This document shows, in pieces, positions 28,334 to 36,523 of a stretch of 64,000 bases of DNA. Source of the stretch: Actinacidiphila yanglinensis (GTDB lineage: Bacteria; Actinomycetota; Actinomycetes; Streptomycetales; Streptomycetaceae). The stretch lies in NCBI RefSeq assembly GCF_900107965.1, contig NZ_FNVU01000016.1, positions 124,001 through 188,000 on the forward strand, written 5' to 3'. Position 1 is the first letter of the stretch, and each line of letters opens with the position of its first letter. Position numbers and translations under genes: made by a program. The notes under the pieces were generated by a model. The model saw only the letters and a program-made list of their open reading frames with translations, made no database searches and had not been told where the DNA came from.

Positions 28334-28822
28334 ATGGTAGATCCGATGGAGGTACTGAACTCGGCGGTGGCGGCCCGGCGGGAGGCGGGAGCCTTCCTGC
28401 ACCGTCACGTGTGGTGGATCGCGGCCGCTGCCACCTTCGGGGCCGCCGGGTGGGCCGCCGTAGTGGGGTGGTGGCGCCGTAGGGCGGCGGCTGTCCTGGC
28501 CGGCCGAGCGGCCTTCGAGTTGCTGCCCGCATCGACGTTCGAGGCCAGCGCCGCGGAAGTGACGTGGTTCGCCGGTCAGCTCGCATCCGTACCGGCCGCG
28601 AGCGGGGCGCCGCCGAGGCGGGCGTCGGCGTCCCGTGTGCAGATCACCTGTGAGGACAACCGGGTGCGCTACTTCCTGGAGGGCCCGGGCCGCGCACAGA
28701 GTTTGCTGCGGATGCCCGGCTACCAGGACGTTGAGGTAATCGCGACGGCCGCCCGCCTCCGTCAGCCCGCGGTGGACCGTATCCGGTTCGAGGGCGCCCA
28801 GCCCACGGGGGGTGTCCGCTGA
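28334..28822 (+). CDS. membrane-anchored partner of the coupling ATPase (hypothetical)
   Basis: 162 residues from ATG 28334 with GGGAG five bases upstream. A single membrane helix near residues 25-50 (HVWWIAAAATFGAAGWAAVV) is followed by basic residues and a soluble domain (FELLPASTFEASAAEVTWFA; NRVRYFLEGPGRAQSLLRMP; GYQDVEVIATA). Similar two-gene arrangements, a short membrane protein directly before a VirD4/TraG-type ATPase, are common in actinobacterial transfer regions. Its stop overlaps the ATPase start (TGATG). The likely role is to tether the coupling protein to the membrane, since that protein lacks obvious membrane helices of its own. No named family was recognised. Confidence 0.7.
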   Translation: MVDPMEVLNSAVAARREAGAFLHRHVWWIAAAATFGAAGWAAVVGWWRRRAAAVLAGRAAFELLPASTFEASAAEVTWFAGQLASVPAASGAPPRRASASRVQITCEDNRVRYFLEGPGRAQSLLRMPGYQDVEVIATAARLRQPAVDRIRFEGAQPTGGVR

Positions 28823-31089
28823 TGGTGAACCTGGTGAAGCCGGACGAGGCGGGGCCGCGACTGTATGTCGCGCGGGCGGAACTGGTACTCGCACGGCGCG
28901 ATCACCGTCCCCTGGCCCGGCTGGGCCCGGACCCGGACCCGCTGCAGCGGATCGCCGCGGCCATGGCGGGCGTGCGCAGCGAGGACGGCGAGCATTCGGA
29001 TGTCATGGTCGATCTGGTGCCGGTGTCGAGCCGTCAGGTCGACCGGCGCCGCCGTTTGCTGGTGGCCCGGGCTGAGCGTCAGGGCCCGTCCGCGTACGGG
29101 GAGCGGATCGGCGGCGGGTCGGCGATCTGGGGGATGCTGCGGACCGCGGCGATGGAGGGCTCGGGTATGGGCAATCCTCACCGACCGCAGCAGGCGCGGG
29201 TGCCGCGGCAGGTGGACCTGGCCGCTGGGGTGGGCAAGTTCGTGCCGGGTGAACCAGTGTTCGCCGTCCAAGTGCTGCTGCGGGTAGCCGCGGTGCACCC
29301 TGCCCGCGCGCGAGCTCTGCTGCACCAGCTGCTCGGCGCCATGGAGGCATTCTCCGCGGAGAACCGGTGGCGTCCGGTCGGCCCCCGCTGGGGGGCCTGG
29401 CGCCAGTACAGCAACGCGTGGTGGCTGCTGCGCTCCTTCGACCGGCGCTTTGCCAGCGGGGAGTTCGCGCCGGCGCGGCGGCAGTGGGTGACGCCGCCAG
29501 AGATCGCCGGCCTGCTGAAGCCCCCGACCCGGGCCTGTGCCGCGACGAACGTGGCGCGCGGCAGCGGGGTGGTGCCGCCGGCGCCCGCCGCGCTGCCGGA
29601 GTGGACGGGGCAGCGCGGGCTGCTTCCGCTCGGCCGCGTGACCTCAGCCGGCGGCCGCACCTACCTGGCCGGTGTTCCGGAACGCGACGTGCTCTTCGGT
29701 GTCGGCCTGGGCAAGAGCGGGTTCGGCAAGACGGAGCAGGCGCTCCTACAAATGATCACCTTGGCCTACGGCGGGTATGGGACGTGGTTCCTGGACCCGC
29801 ACGGATCGGCCCTGGAGCGCGCCCGCCCCTACCTGACGCATCCGGCCATCCGGAACCGGGTATGGGAGATCGACCTGGCCCGGCCGCGCCTGGAGGACAG
29901 GTATGCGTGCTGGAACCCGCTCGACATGACCGGGCGCCGCATCGAGGACGTCCAGGAGGTGGTCGGCTCGGTGGTCGGCGCGATCGCCACCGCCCAGGGC
30001 TGGGCTGGCGGTGCGCCGCGGGCCCGCGCGATCCTGTCCAACGCCGTACTGGTCCTGGCGCACCTGTCCCACCAGCTGGTGGCCGCCGGCGTCCCGGAGA
30101 TCCAGCCGACGCTGTTCCAGATCAAGACCCTGCTGACGGACGAGGTGTGGCGGGCGGCGGTGCTGGAGCACATGCCGGACAGGATCCGGAAGTTCTGGCG
30201 TCTGACGTTCCCCAAACACGAGGCGAGCGCCGTTCCCACCATCACGAACGCGATGGACCTGCTGGAGACGTCCACCTCCCTCACCGCGTTCCTGGGCGGG
30301 TCCCTGTCCACCTACAACGTGCGGCGCGCGATGGACACCGGCGCGGTGGTGACCATCGCGCCGTCCGGGACCGGCGCCGGCGACGCCCTCATCTCCAGCC
30401 TGCTGATCTTCGACCTGTTCCGGGCCGGGCTGTCACGGCAGGACACGCCCACCGACCAGCGCCGGACGATGTTCTCCTGGATGGACGAGCTGAAGGCGCT
30501 GGACGCAGCCGGCGGCTCCTTCATCGCGCAGATCTTCGAGCAACTCCGCAAATACGAGATCCGGCTCATGGTCGCCACACAGATGGCGATGCGACTGTCG
30601 GAGGCCACCCGGCAAGCCGCCCTGCAAAACCAGTCCGTGCTGTCCGCGACGGCCGCCGACGTCGATGAGGCCCGGTATGTCGCGGCCCGCATGCCCGCTG
30701 TCGATCACGACACCATCGCCGCGCTGGACAAGTACCAGTACGTGGTCACCGCGCAGCTGCACGGCCGGCGCACTCAGCCGTTCCGGGTGGCGGGCGTTCC
30801 GATCGACCAGGTGCTGGCCGACTACTACGACCCGGCCGGTCTCTCCGACCTGGACACCGCGATCGACGTGACGCTGCGGCGGCGCCCCGTCGGCGAGATC
30901 CTCGCCGACCTCGAAGCGCTGGACGACCGGATCGCGGATCATCTCGCAGGCCACACCCCCGCTTCCACTGATACCCGGATCGCGGCAAGGAGGGCAGGGG
31001 CAGCACCGTCGTACCCCACCGGGCCCGACCCGATGACCGACACGCTGGTACTGCCGGTCATCACCGAGAAGGGAGCCTTGAGTGCCTGA
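28822..31089 (+). CDS. VirD4/TraG-type conjugative coupling ATPase
   Basis: 755 residues from ATG 28822. The Walker A motif is at about 293-305 (GVGLGKSGFGKTEQALLQ), followed by YGTWFLDPHGSALERARPYL, which is typical of TraG/VirD4-like AAA proteins of Gram-positive elements. A Walker B-like FSWMDELKALDAA lies near 552, and an arginine/glutamine-sensor segment, IRLMVATQMAMRLSEATRQA, follows. The N-terminal 270 residues are a family-specific domain (VPVSSRQVDRRRRLL; VFAVQVLLRVAAVHPARARA). The family recognises the transfer substrate and pumps DNA or protein into the channel. No membrane helix is evident, so it probably depends on the preceding anchor protein. The stop overlaps the next gene by eight bases. 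Confidence 0.85.
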   Translation: MVNLVKPDEAGPRLYVARAELVLARRDHRPLARLGPDPDPLQRIAAAMAGVRSEDGEHSDVMVDLVPVSSRQVDRRRRLLVARAERQGPSAYGERIGGGSAIWGMLRTAAMEGSGMGNPHRPQQARVPRQVDLAAGVGKFVPGEPVFAVQVLLRVAAVHPARARALLHQLLGAMEAFSAENRWRPVGPRWGAWRQYSNAWWLLRSFDRRFASGEFAPARRQWVTPPEIAGLLKPPTRACAATNVARGSGVVPPAPAALPEWTGQRGLLPLGRVTSAGGRTYLAGVPERDVLFGVGLGKSGFGKTEQALLQMITLAYGGYGTWFLDPHGSALERARPYLTHPAIRNRVWEIDLARPRLEDRYACWNPLDMTGRRIEDVQEVVGSVVGAIATAQGWAGGAPRARAILSNAVLVLAHLSHQLVAAGVPEIQPTLFQIKTLLTDEVWRAAVLEHMPDRIRKFWRLTFPKHEASAVPTITNAMDLLETSTSLTAFLGGSLSTYNVRRAMDTGAVVTIAPSGTGAGDALISSLLIFDLFRAGLSRQDTPTDQRRTMFSWMDELKALDAAGGSFIAQIFEQLRKYEIRLMVATQMAMRLSEATRQAALQNQSVLSATAADVDEARYVAARMPAVDHDTIAALDKYQYVVTAQLHGRRTQPFRVAGVPIDQVLADYYDPAGLSDLDTAIDVTLRRRPVGEILADLEALDDRIADHLAGHTPASTDTRIAARRAGAAPSYPTGPDPMTDTLVLPVITEKGALSA

Positions 31090-32035
31090 GGTCTCCGTGG
31101 CCGAGCAGCCCCGGCGCGGCCTGACGATGCTCGGCGAGCAGCTGCTGCCCGTGCTCTACCAGCACCGGCTCATGACCACCCGCCAGCTCCAGCAACTGCT
31201 CCAACCGCACACCACCTACCCCGTCTACCTGCGCCGCCAGCTCGCCCGGCTGCGCGGGTTGGGCCTGGTCGACTCCACCCTCCGCAACCGCGGCGGCGGC
31301 CGGGGGGAACTCGCCTGGTACTGCACCCCCGCCGGCACGCAGCTCGTCGAAGCCGCCGGCGAGGTGACGGTCCGGGCCTACCGGATGACACCGGAGGCAG
31401 CCGCATCCCAACTCCAGGAGCACACCATCGCCGTCAACGACACCGGCCTGGCGTTCGTGGACGCGGCCCGCGCGGCCGGGCACGAGTGCGGCCCACTGGA
31501 CTGGGAACCCGAACTCGCCCACCGCCTGCGCGACGGCGGCAGCCGCGTCGGAGACGAGGCCTTCCTCATCCCCGACGCGGTGCTCCGCTACACACACCGC
31601 GGCACGGCGCGACAGACCCTCATGACGTTTTTCATCGAGCTCGACCGCGCCACGATGAACCCGGGCCGGCTCGCCGCCAAACTCCGCGCCTACGCCCGCT
31701 ACCAGACCTACATTCCCGCCCCACCGCCTGGACGTGCCCGGCCGACCGCCGAGGCGGGCACGGAGGCGTGGCGGTCCCGGTACACCGCCTTCCCGGCGGT
31801 CCTGTTCGTGCTCACCGGCGCCACCCCGACGGCGCTCGCCCGCCGTACCGCGGACTTGCGGGCGCTCGCGGGAGCCGATGTACGCCTCCGACGCGCCGCG
31901 CACCGTCTGTCCGCCGGCGTCACGACCCTGCAGCAGCTGCAAAAGGCGGGGCCGTGGGCCCACGTGGTCGTCCCCGTCTTCGGACCGGACCATGCGCCGA
32001 GGAACGCACTGGCGTACACGGAAACCACCACTTGA
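31082..32035 (+). CDS. replication-relaxation family protein
   Basis: 317 residues from GTG 31082 with GGGAG just upstream. The N-terminus is a winged helix (LLPVLYQHRLMTTRQLQQLL; YLRRQLARLRGLGLVDSTLR; WYCTPAGTQLVEAAG). The C-terminal half is the replication-relaxation domain (PDAVLRYTHRGTARQTLMTF; FIELDRATMNPGRLAAKLRA; AFPAVLFVLTG), whose conserved D, E-D and K-Y residues resemble a nuclease-like fold. Proteins of this family are encoded on plasmids and integrative elements next to FtsK/TraG-type ATPases and are thought to act at the transfer or replication origin. It is coupled to the ATPase gene and followed by a hairpin, so it probably ends the operon. Confidence 0.82.
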   Translation: MPEVSVAEQPRRGLTMLGEQLLPVLYQHRLMTTRQLQQLLQPHTTYPVYLRRQLARLRGLGLVDSTLRNRGGGRGELAWYCTPAGTQLVEAAGEVTVRAYRMTPEAAASQLQEHTIAVNDTGLAFVDAARAAGHECGPLDWEPELAHRLRDGGSRVGDEAFLIPDAVLRYTHRGTARQTLMTFFIELDRATMNPGRLAAKLRAYARYQTYIPAPPPGRARPTAEAGTEAWRSRYTAFPAVLFVLTGATPTALARRTADLRALAGADVRLRRAAHRLSAGVTTLQQLQKAGPWAHVVVPVFGPDHAPRNALAYTETTT

Positions 32036-32082
32036 AAGGGCCCTCCGACAAAGGACCGCCCAAGCGCACGGCCCAGGTCAGC

Positions 32083-32106
32083 GGGGTGCCATCTGTCCGG
32101 CACCCC
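32083..32106 (+). terminator. hairpin after the conjugation operon
   Basis: GGGGTGCC (32083-32090) and GGCACCCC (32099-32106) form a perfect 8-bp stem with an 8-base loop, 47 bases after the last stop of the rightward operon. No T run follows. It lies between convergent transcription units. Confidence 0.5.
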
Positions 32107-32352
32107 GTGTCACCCCGTTTCCCGAATCCCGGACTCTCCAGACAGACCTGCGGCCGGGAACTGTCGTCCGCCACCGCGCCCGATCCGAATGCCCGAACAG
32201 GCTCGCGCTTCCAGCGATCACCGACAAGGGAAGATCCCGAATGGCCGAATCCACTCCTCACCAGCGCGAACTGCCCACATCTCCCGTACATTCCCTACCG
32301 GAGAGCCGCCGACGAACGTCCGCAGTCAGGTTCGGTAGAGCGAACGTGCCGG
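32107..32352. other. intergenic stretch between convergent units
   Basis: No supported gene. A rightward frame beginning at ATG 32240 (AESTPHQRELPTSPVHSLPE) has a plausible start but ends after 45 codons inside the MazG gene and may be the 5' stub of a lost gene. Confidence 0.3.
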
Positions 32353-32667
32353 TTAGGCCAGTGACCGCTCGGCGATGATCGACAGTCGCTCGTCGAACTT
32401 CTTTCCGGCATCGGGGGTGAGCGTTGCCAGCAGGACCATGCCGCTGAGGATCACGTCGCACACCTCGGACTCGACGTCGTCCCAGGTGTGGCTGGCGCCC
32501 TTGCGCGGGTTGGTGCCCATCGCGCCCATGACCGCTTCGGCGACTTCCCCCAGTTCCTCTTGCAGCTTGAGGATCCGCATCAGCCGTGCGGTCTCGGGCG
32601 CGACGCCGTCCTTGTCGTCGAGCCACTGCTTGAGCTGATCGACCGTGGTCCAAGTGCTGTCGTTCAC
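32353..32667 (-). CDS. MazG-like nucleotide pyrophosphohydrolase
   Basis: 104 residues. The helix pair with metal-binding acids is clear: LQEELGEVAEAVMGAMGTNP (EELGE) and DDVESEVCDVILSGMVLLAT (ExxxxxxD pattern), as in all-alpha NTP pyrophosphatases. Such enzymes remove pyrophosphate from (d)NTPs, often non-canonical ones. The length is that of stand-alone short MazG-like proteins. The ATG at 32667 overlaps the stop of the dTMP kinase remnant (ATGA). The neighbours (Nudix, dTMP kinase) make a nucleotide-handling cassette. It appears intact although both upstream genes are damaged. Confidence 0.82.
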   Translation of the reverse strand: MNDSTWTTVDQLKQWLDDKDGVAPETARLMRILKLQEELGEVAEAVMGAMGTNPRKGASHTWDDVESEVCDVILSGMVLLATLTPDAGKKFDERLSIIAERSLA

Positions 32668-33248
32668 TGCGGGGTTGCTCCTTGCGTCGGTAGTTGCTGC
32701 GGGACCTTAGCGGTCCCGCCGATCCGGCCGGCGATCGACACGGCGACGTCTTGCGGGGATGCGGTGCCGGTGTCGACGGAGAGGACGGGAACATCCAGGC
32801 CGCCGAGGATGGAGACGGCCTCCGTGTACAGGGCGGTCTCCCGGGCGGGGAAGCTCGGATCGCGGTTGAAGCGGTGCGTTGCACCGCGCTGGTCGATGCG
32901 GGCGGCGATGGCGCGGGGATCGACGGTGAACACCACCGCAAGGTCAGGCATGCATATCCCGGCGTTGAGGTCCAGGAGGTACTGCTGCGACACCCCGTCG
33001 AGGCGCTGCACGACGAGCGTCGAGGCCACGTACCGGTCGCACACCACGGTGACGCCGGCCTCCAGGCGCGGCAGGATCTCGGCTGCGAAATGGTGGTGCC
33101 TGTCGGCAACGACGAGGCACGCCAGCGTCGCCCCGCCGTATTCGTCGGCGTACTCACGGATGAACCGGCCCAACCGCGAGCGGGACGGCTCAGTCGTCGC
33201 ATGGACCTGCTCCCCGTGTCCCAGGCTCCTACGCCTCTGGCCATCCAA
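32664..33248 (-). pseudogene. dTMP kinase lacking the N-terminal P-loop
   Basis: Residues from HGEQVHATTEPSRSRLGRFI onward align with thymidylate kinases: TTEPS corresponds to TREPxG, CDRYVASTLVVQRLDGVSQQ is the DRY motif, and FTVDPRAIAARIDQRG is followed by RFNRDPSF in the lid region. The first 25 or so residues, which should include the GxDGSGKST ATP-binding loop, are absent. In this frame a TGA stands immediately before the only start (TTG 33248), inside the 3' end of the Nudix gene. A deletion or rearrangement has fused the two genes, so the enzyme cannot bind ATP in the normal way and is probably inactive. The intact downstream MazG is coupled to its stop. Confidence 0.75.
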
Positions 33249-33707
33249 TCAGGGAGACAGACACTCCGTCCTCGAGATAGTTATGAAGGGCGCTGGTGTT
33301 GACGAATTCGTCGGGGACGGCATCAGCGTCGGCCCAACGGAGTTCGTGGTCCTCAGGTTCCCCCGTCCATTCGTGGGTGGCGAAGACGTCCGTGAGGAAT
33401 CCATTGGGGGCTTCGACACTCCAGGCCCGTGGATGATGTGGGCAACTTTGAGGGATTCGGGCTTCACGGTGAGGCCGGTCTCCTCGTACAGCTCGCGGAC
33501 TGCCGTCTCCGTGATGGGCTCATCCGGTTCGCTCTTGCCTACAGGAAGGTCCCACAGACCCTGGGCGAACTTAGCGTTCCAGCTGCGCTGGAAAAGGACG
33601 AAGCGATCGGCGGCCTTGTCGTGGACAATGACGCCCGCGATCAGCAGGGCCATCGATTCGGGCGCCAGCTTGAGGGCTGGGGAGCGGTCATCGGTCTGTT
33701 GGGCCAC
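33229..33707 (-). pseudogene. Nudix hydrolase with a frameshift
   Basis: Start GTG 33707 with AAGGGA six bases upstream. The Nudix box is perfect: G-KSEPD-E-PITETAV-REL-YEE-TGL matches GX5EX7REUXEEXGU. The family cleaves nucleoside diphosphates linked to another moiety. After HIIHGP (about 33435) the frame must shift by one missing base; the continuation in the other frame is clearly homologous (VEAPNGFLTDVFATHEWTGE, ELRWADADAVPDEFVNTSAL, ending SLIGWPEA at 33229). As read, the frame instead ends at 33249 after an unrelated tail. This is either a single-base error in assembly or a real lesion. It heads the cassette with the dTMP kinase remnant and MazG. Confidence 0.75.
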
Positions 33708-34177
33708 GGTGTTCCCTTCGTCGAGCGGATTGGTCGGGCATGGTAGGCGAGGGCCTCGCGAGCGCGGCGGGCGAGATCGGCAATGCCGGGGACGCGGCGG
33801 CACTGGTAGACCGCGAGGGCGTCGAGCATCGCGTCATCCTCGCGATTCAGGACGCTGATCCGTGCCAGATCGCGAGTCCGAGACCGCCCCGACGCACCCC
33901 GAGTCTCGCTCTCGCCTACTGTGCCGACGAAAAGCGCTCCCCCGGCTCACGCGTGCTTGAAACGGCGGGTTGCTCCGATCGCTCTCCGCGCGTTATCGGT
34001 GTCGAAGGAGTTGCCCCGTCGAGCGGTTCGACGATTTGACCGATTCGGCGTCAATCGACACGTTGGAGGTCGTGGAGTGAGAGTGAAAATGCTGCCCAGT
34101 CCTCGAACTGCCGTGCTCGCGGGGCGACGGAGCGGGTGAGAGGGGCGGCCTCGCGACTCTCTGGTGCGGCGTGACGT
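33708..34177. other. intergenic region between the lanthipeptide operon and the nucleotide cassette
   Basis: About 470 bp without a supported gene. A leftward frame through 33829 (LDALAVYQCRRVPGIADLAR, RAREALAYHAR) looks protein-like but lacks a clear start and overlaps the Nudix start by 66 bases, so it may be the end of a lost gene. The block around 33900-34130 is less GC-rich than its surroundings and could hold the promoter of the cassette. Confidence 0.3.
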
Positions 34178-34303
34178 TCAGGGAGCGGGAGGCTGACTGG
34201 CGAAGGCGAGGCCAATCACCAGGCCGCAGCCGAGGGCCAGCGCCACGAGGACGGCGATCCCGGTCCAACCGACGATGAGCGCGATCTTCCAGTGGCGGAT
34301 CAC
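34178..34303 (-). CDS. 41-residue single-pass membrane protein
   Basis: GTG 34303 overlaps the TGA of the gene before it (GTGA). The product is almost only a basic start (MIRHWK), one long hydrophobic helix (IALIVGWTGIAVLVALALGC and GLVIGLAFA) and a short SQPPAP end. The coupling and the clean membrane-protein design argue that it is real despite its size. It ends the chain of overlapping genes that begins with LanB. Its role is unknown; small membrane proteins at the end of RiPP operons can serve in export or self-protection, but this one is not recognised. Confidence 0.55.
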   Translation of the reverse strand: MIRHWKIALIVGWTGIAVLVALALGCGLVIGLAFASQPPAP

Positions 34304-34959
34304 TGTGCATCGACCGTTCGTGTGGTCCTGGCGCAGCCCAGGGCAGCGGTATCGGTGGTGGGGCGGTCTTCGCGAGTGGGATGTCCGGCGGTCAGGGGAG
34401 TGCGACTGTCTGCGCGGTCTGCAGATTTGGGCGAGTCTGGGGTGTCGATGGTGTGGGGGGATGGCCAGTCCGCGCGGGCTTGGACGAGCGCCGGGAGCAC
34501 TTTGTTCTGGAGGAGGTCGGCTTGGGTGCGGAGTTGTGTGGCGATGCGGCTGAGGTCGTCGGGGTCGAGATCGGTGAGCCAGGTCTCGTCGGCGAGTTGG
34601 ATCGTCGCCACGGGGATGCGAGGTTCGGGTTCGGGCGCGTAGGGGGTGCAGACGATGCTGGTGTGCAGGATCTCCGCCGGAACAGGCTGATCGTCACGGT
34701 GGGTGGGGCTGTATGCGAGGACGGTCTGGCCTGGGAACTCCCGTGCGTGGGTGATGTCGGCCAGGTAGGTGCTCAACTGGTGGGGAAGCAGGTCGCGTTC
34801 ACTGGGGTCGCTGGTGGCCCAGGGGGGCAGGTAGCCGCTCTCGCTGTGGCCGTCGGTGGTGGTGACCATCCACTCCGGTACGGACGCGGGCGACGGTAGA
34901 TCAGCGATGGGGGCTGACGCGGGGAGATCGCCTGGGGTGGCCTGTGCGGCGGGGCTCAT
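34300..34959 (-). CDS. hypothetical protein with DUF6907-like C-terminal region
   Basis: 219 residues from ATG 34959, coupled to the preceding gene (ATGA). It starts with a Pro/Ala-rich region, then PEWMVTTTDGHSESGYLPPW, and a stretch rich in His, Asp and Glu. VATIQLADETWLTDLDPDDL followed by SRIATQLRTQADLLQNKVLP resembles the C-terminal part of the actinobacterial DUF6907 family. The last 50 residues are polar and disordered in appearance. No signal or membrane segment is present. Upstream in-frame starts were rejected because the ATGA overlap and the natural N-terminus favour 34959. Cytoplasmic, function unknown. Confidence 0.6.
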   Translation of the reverse strand: MSPAAQATPGDLPASAPIADLPSPASVPEWMVTTTDGHSESGYLPPWATSDPSERDLLPHQLSTYLADITHAREFPGQTVLAYSPTHRDDQPVPAEILHTSIVCTPYAPEPEPRIPVATIQLADETWLTDLDPDDLSRIATQLRTQADLLQNKVLPALVQARADWPSPHTIDTPDSPKSADRADSRTPLTAGHPTREDRPTTDTAALGCARTTRTVDAQ

Positions 34960-35432
34960 GGTGCGGGGTTCCTGTTCGTGACGTGGTTGTCGTGGTGGGG
35001 TGAGGGCGGTATGGGCAGGGGGAATGTCGGGGTGGGGCGTGGTGGTGTGGCGAGGTTCCAGCTGTGTGCGCCGGGGTGGCCGCTGAATTCGGAGCAGGCG
35101 TGGTCGCCGTTTGTTGCGGGGCAGTCGGGGAGCACGATGGCGTTGTGGGCTTCGATGCCGTCGCGCCAGAGCGTCCAGATGGTGCCGGCGTGCGTGCCAC
35201 GCAGGTTCAGGACGGCGCCGTAGTGAATGGGTCCTCGGTGGTCGATGGTGCACACGAGGGTGTCGAAGACATCCTCGGCGCTGTAGGTGTGCGCGTCTTC
35301 GGTCCGGGCCAGATCCAGTGCGGTGGCTGTGAGGGCGGAGGATACGAGTGCTCGTCGTCCGCAGATGAACCGGACGCCTCGTGCAGGGGAGCTGGCGCGG
35401 GGAAGACGTGGCTGGAGGTTCCGGTGTGTCAT
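34956..35432 (-). CDS. hypothetical protein coupled to the lanthipeptide operon
   Basis: 158 residues from ATG 35432, overlapping the stop of the SpaB-C-type gene by four bases and the next start by four bases. The middle region looks folded (YSAEDVFDTLVCTIDHRGPI, HYGAVLNLRGTHAGTIWTLW, AHNAIVLPDCPATNGDHACS) with a CP-CxxF-like pair of Cys. The tail is Pro- and His-rich. No family is recognised. The double coupling places it in the lan operon, so a role linked to the peptide is possible, though shared transcription is all that the sequence shows. Confidence 0.55.
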   Translation of the reverse strand: MTHRNLQPRLPRASSPARGVRFICGRRALVSSALTATALDLARTEDAHTYSAEDVFDTLVCTIDHRGPIHYGAVLNLRGTHAGTIWTLWRDGIEAHNAIVLPDCPATNGDHACSEFSGHPGAHSWNLATPPRPTPTFPLPIPPSPHHDNHVTNRNPAP

Positions 35433-36523
35433 TCGCGCCCCGCCTGTGGGTTGATGCGCGTCGGAGAATCGCGTCTAGTGCCGTCTCCGATCGGGGTGTC
35501 TGGGCGCCCGGTTGTGTCTGTGCCCGGTTCGAGTGCGGTGGGGTGGAGGATGGCGGTGCGGGCTGCCCAGGCGAGTGCGCTCTGGGCGCGGAGGGAGAGG
35601 CCGAGGCGGTTCCAGTGGAAGATCACGTGGTAGCTGAGGACTTGGCGTAGGCCGCGGTCCAGGGTTCCTTGTTGAGCTGCGTCGGCGAGGGATTGTCCAG
35701 CGCGGCGGAAGGCCACGACCCACTCGGCGACCGGTTCCAGGGGGCCGGCCGGGCTCAGCAGGGAGTTGATGTCGGCCAGGAGTAGGGAGTGGATCTCGGC
35801 TGCTCTCGCGTCCAGGGTCTCGCGCGAGATGTCCGCGATGCTGGAGCGGTGCTCGGCGGTGATGACGTGGTGCCAGACGTCGCCTTGTTCGTACCATTCG
35901 AGGCCAGCCGCGCGCATCAAAGTGGTGCACAGCAGGATGGATAGCTCGCGCGGGCCGAGGGACAGATCCTTGCGGAGGGGCAGTTGCTGGATCTCGCGGC
36001 TGTCGGCGACGAAGAGGCGGTGTGCGGCCGCCATGCTGGTGGGGCCGCCGAAGGCTGCGGTCTCCGGTTCGTAGATGCCTGGCCACCAGCGGTGGAGGTG
36101 GCCTTCGGTGACGAGGCGGTCGAGGCCGTCTGCGATAGGGGTCGTGGTCTCGAACTGGTTGTGTCGGTTGAGGCGGAGTCGCCAGCAGGGGTGCTTGCGG
36201 GTGTACCACCAGCCGTTGGGGGTGCCGTCGGCGTCCGCTGCATGCAGGAGTGGCAGTACGTGGGAGGTGAAGGTGCGGTCGGCGTGCGCCCAGTCGGTGA
36301 AGTGGAGGTAGATGTGCCACCACTCATGCTGCGCGGCGTGGTCCGCGACAGCTTGGCGGCCTGCTTGTTGGAAGACCTGGAGGGCGTCGGAGAGGTTGGC
36401 CGGGTCGATGCGGGCTTCCGTGGCTGCTTGGGTGAGCGGGCGGCCGGAGAGTACGGCGAGTACGGCGCGTTCTGTCGTTTCCGGCTCGGGCTGGGTCAGT
36501 TGATCAGGAGGCATGCGTCCCAT
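35429..36523 (-). CDS. stand-alone SpaB-C/thiopeptide-type bacteriocin biosynthesis protein
   Basis: 364 residues. Residues about 65-330 form the C-terminal elimination-type domain of class I lanthipeptide dehydratases: HEWWHIYLHFTDWAHADRTF, NGWWYTRKHPCWRLRLNRHN, then WWPGIYEPETAAFGG and AAHRLFVADSREIQQL. In this family the domain removes glutamate from glutamylated Ser/Thr to give dehydro residues. A full LanB with its own SpaB-C region is encoded upstream, so this is an additional copy. An additional stand-alone copy of this kind is, as far as I know, common in FxLD-type clusters. The start overlaps the LanC gene by 28 bases; an internal ATG at 36514 is an alternative. The N-terminal 60 residues look like a small helical DNA- or peptide-binding region. 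Confidence 0.82.
   Translation of the reverse strand: MGRMPPDQLTQPEPETTERAVLAVLSGRPLTQAATEARIDPANLSDALQVFQQAGRQAVADHAAQHEWWHIYLHFTDWAHADRTFTSHVLPLLHAADADGTPNGWWYTRKHPCWRLRLNRHNQFETTTPIADGLDRLVTEGHLHRWWPGIYEPETAAFGGPTSMAAAHRLFVADSREIQQLPLRKDLSLGPRELSILLCTTLMRAAGLEWYEQGDVWHHVITAEHRSSIADISRETLDARAAEIHSLLLADINSLLSPAGPLEPVAEWVVAFRRAGQSLADAAQQGTLDRGLRQVLSYHVIFHWNRLGLSLRAQSALAWAARTAILHPTALEPGTDTTGRPDTPIGDGTRRDSPTRINPQAGRE

Noticed and set aside
33641..33829. Short minus-strand frame overlapping the Nudix start
   Set aside because: Protein-like segment but no good start and a 66-base overlap with a better supported gene; kept only as possible debris.
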